Below, piece by piece: positions 12,817 to 13,267 of a stretch of DNA of 13,267 bases. The stretch's first letter is position 1. Each line of letters starts with the position of its first letter. The position numbers and the translations under genes were made by a program. Origin of the DNA: an uncultured Pseudomonadota bacterium (GTDB taxonomy: Bacteria > Pseudomonadota > Alphaproteobacteria > Rs-D84); NCBI GenBank assembly GCA_947169505.1, contig CAMVPZ010000015.1, forward strand, positions 1 to 13,267. The letters run 5' to 3'. A model generated the notes under the pieces. That model was given only the letters and a program-made list of their open reading frames with translations. It did no database searches and had not been told where the DNA came from.

Positions 12817-13200
12817 TTATTCTTCGTCTTCGCTTTCGTCTGGTGTATCATCACCGGCATCTTCGATACCATCATTGGTATCTTTGACCAAAGAATTTTC
12901 CAATTCTGCATCAATTTCACGTAACAAAGGATCTTCGCTGGTGATATCCAATGCGGCATCTTCATCAACCACCGCAGGTGCATCCTTGTAAGATTGTACA
13001 AATTCGTGACGTACATCTTCCACATCCAATTTGCCACTGGCGATTTCACGCAATGCCACCACAGTCAATTTATCATCTTTTTTTTCAACCACAGCCTCTG
13101 CACCACCGTTCAAATCACGAACACGCTGAGAAGCCAATATACCCAATTCATAGCGGCTTTCTACGAATGGTAAAGTGTCAGAATTTGTTATACGTGCCAT
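12817..13200 (-). CDS. rpoZ: RNA polymerase omega subunit
   Basis: A 127-residue omega subunit, which binds the beta' C-terminus and helps RNA polymerase assembly and, in proteobacteria, forms part of a ppGpp site. The N-terminus MARITNSDTLPFVESRYELG and the helix LASQRVRDLNGGAE are family hallmarks, as is LTVVALREIASGKLDVEDVR. A strongly acidic tail of about 60 residues (ending DESEDEE) follows, long but usual for alphaproteobacteria. The start at 13200 is preferred over the in-frame ATG at 13245 because AAAGGA lies directly before it and the alignment begins there. In alphaproteobacteria rpoZ often neighbours spoT or folK; upstream genes are outside the window. tRNA-Ser follows 19 nt after the stop. 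Confidence 0.94.
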   Translation of the reverse strand: MARITNSDTLPFVESRYELGILASQRVRDLNGGAEAVVEKKDDKLTVVALREIASGKLDVEDVRHEFVQSYKDAPAVVDEDAALDITSEDPLLREIDAELENSLVKDTNDGIEDAGDDTPDESEDEE

Positions 13201-13267
13201 ATTAAATCCTTTGTTGAAATCATTTTTATCCACGATATAATGCATTAAGAATGTTGAAAAAGCAAGC

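Overview
The window is a compact, AT-rich bacterial chromosome segment, most likely from an alphaproteobacterium with a small genome. The evidence is an HU gene, an RpoZ with a long acidic tail, the neighbour set dacA-holB-tatD (a familiar alphaproteobacterial cluster) joined here to smpB, and a cysteine-rich secreted protein with repeated CxxCxxGYxCPG-type modules of the kind I associate with uncultured gut or host-associated alphaproteobacteria. The lineage is an inference from gene content; no species can be named.

Layout. 1-1290: the end of an upstream gene overlaps (ATGA) a MacB/FtsX-type ABC transporter permease on the + strand. 1355-2491: a secreted cysteine-rich protein on the - strand with a near-consensus promoter. 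2574-3032: a tRNA-Arg(ACG) followed downstream by two tandem 191-bp repeats. 3085-5534: alaS and an Smr-domain gene on the - strand; alaS carries a single-base frameshift and has no C-Ala domain. 5653-6141: a small three-helix membrane protein on the + strand. 6338-6610: HU, with a good promoter and terminator. 6749-7207: a Lys-rich/Cys-His/TM/EF-hand protein. 7235-10522: a tightly packed - strand operon dacA-holB-tatD-smpB. 10636-11214: a two-helix membrane protein of unknown function. 11287-12357: an S66 (MccF/LD-carboxypeptidase) peptidase. 12420-12797: tRNA-Ser(GGA) followed by its own pair of repeats, directly downstream of rpoZ (12817-13200).

The most unusual signal is in the DNA beside the two tRNA genes. 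Both are followed by a terminator, then a segment complementary to the 3' end of that same tRNA (14 bases exact for Arg; 16 bases with one deletion for Ser), then a GC-rich hairpin containing a 20-bp core found at both loci, then a long A/T-rich stem-loop. The module is duplicated at each locus, with a period of exactly 191 bp at tRNA-Arg and 177 bp at tRNA-Ser. The copies differ in sequence, but many paired positions change together, which suggests selection on structure. At the Arg locus each unit also ends in an 11-nt copy of the tRNA 3' end with CCA, recalling the tandem repeats after tyrT in E. coli. I do not know a named family for this.

Most protein genes are housekeeping: translation (alaS, smpB, tRNAs), replication (holB), nucleoid (HU), transcription (rpoZ) and peptidoglycan processing (dacA, the S66 peptidase). 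Gaps are short and many genes share or abut terminators. The longest stretches without a protein gene (2558-3084 and 12358-12816) are filled by the tRNAs and their modules.
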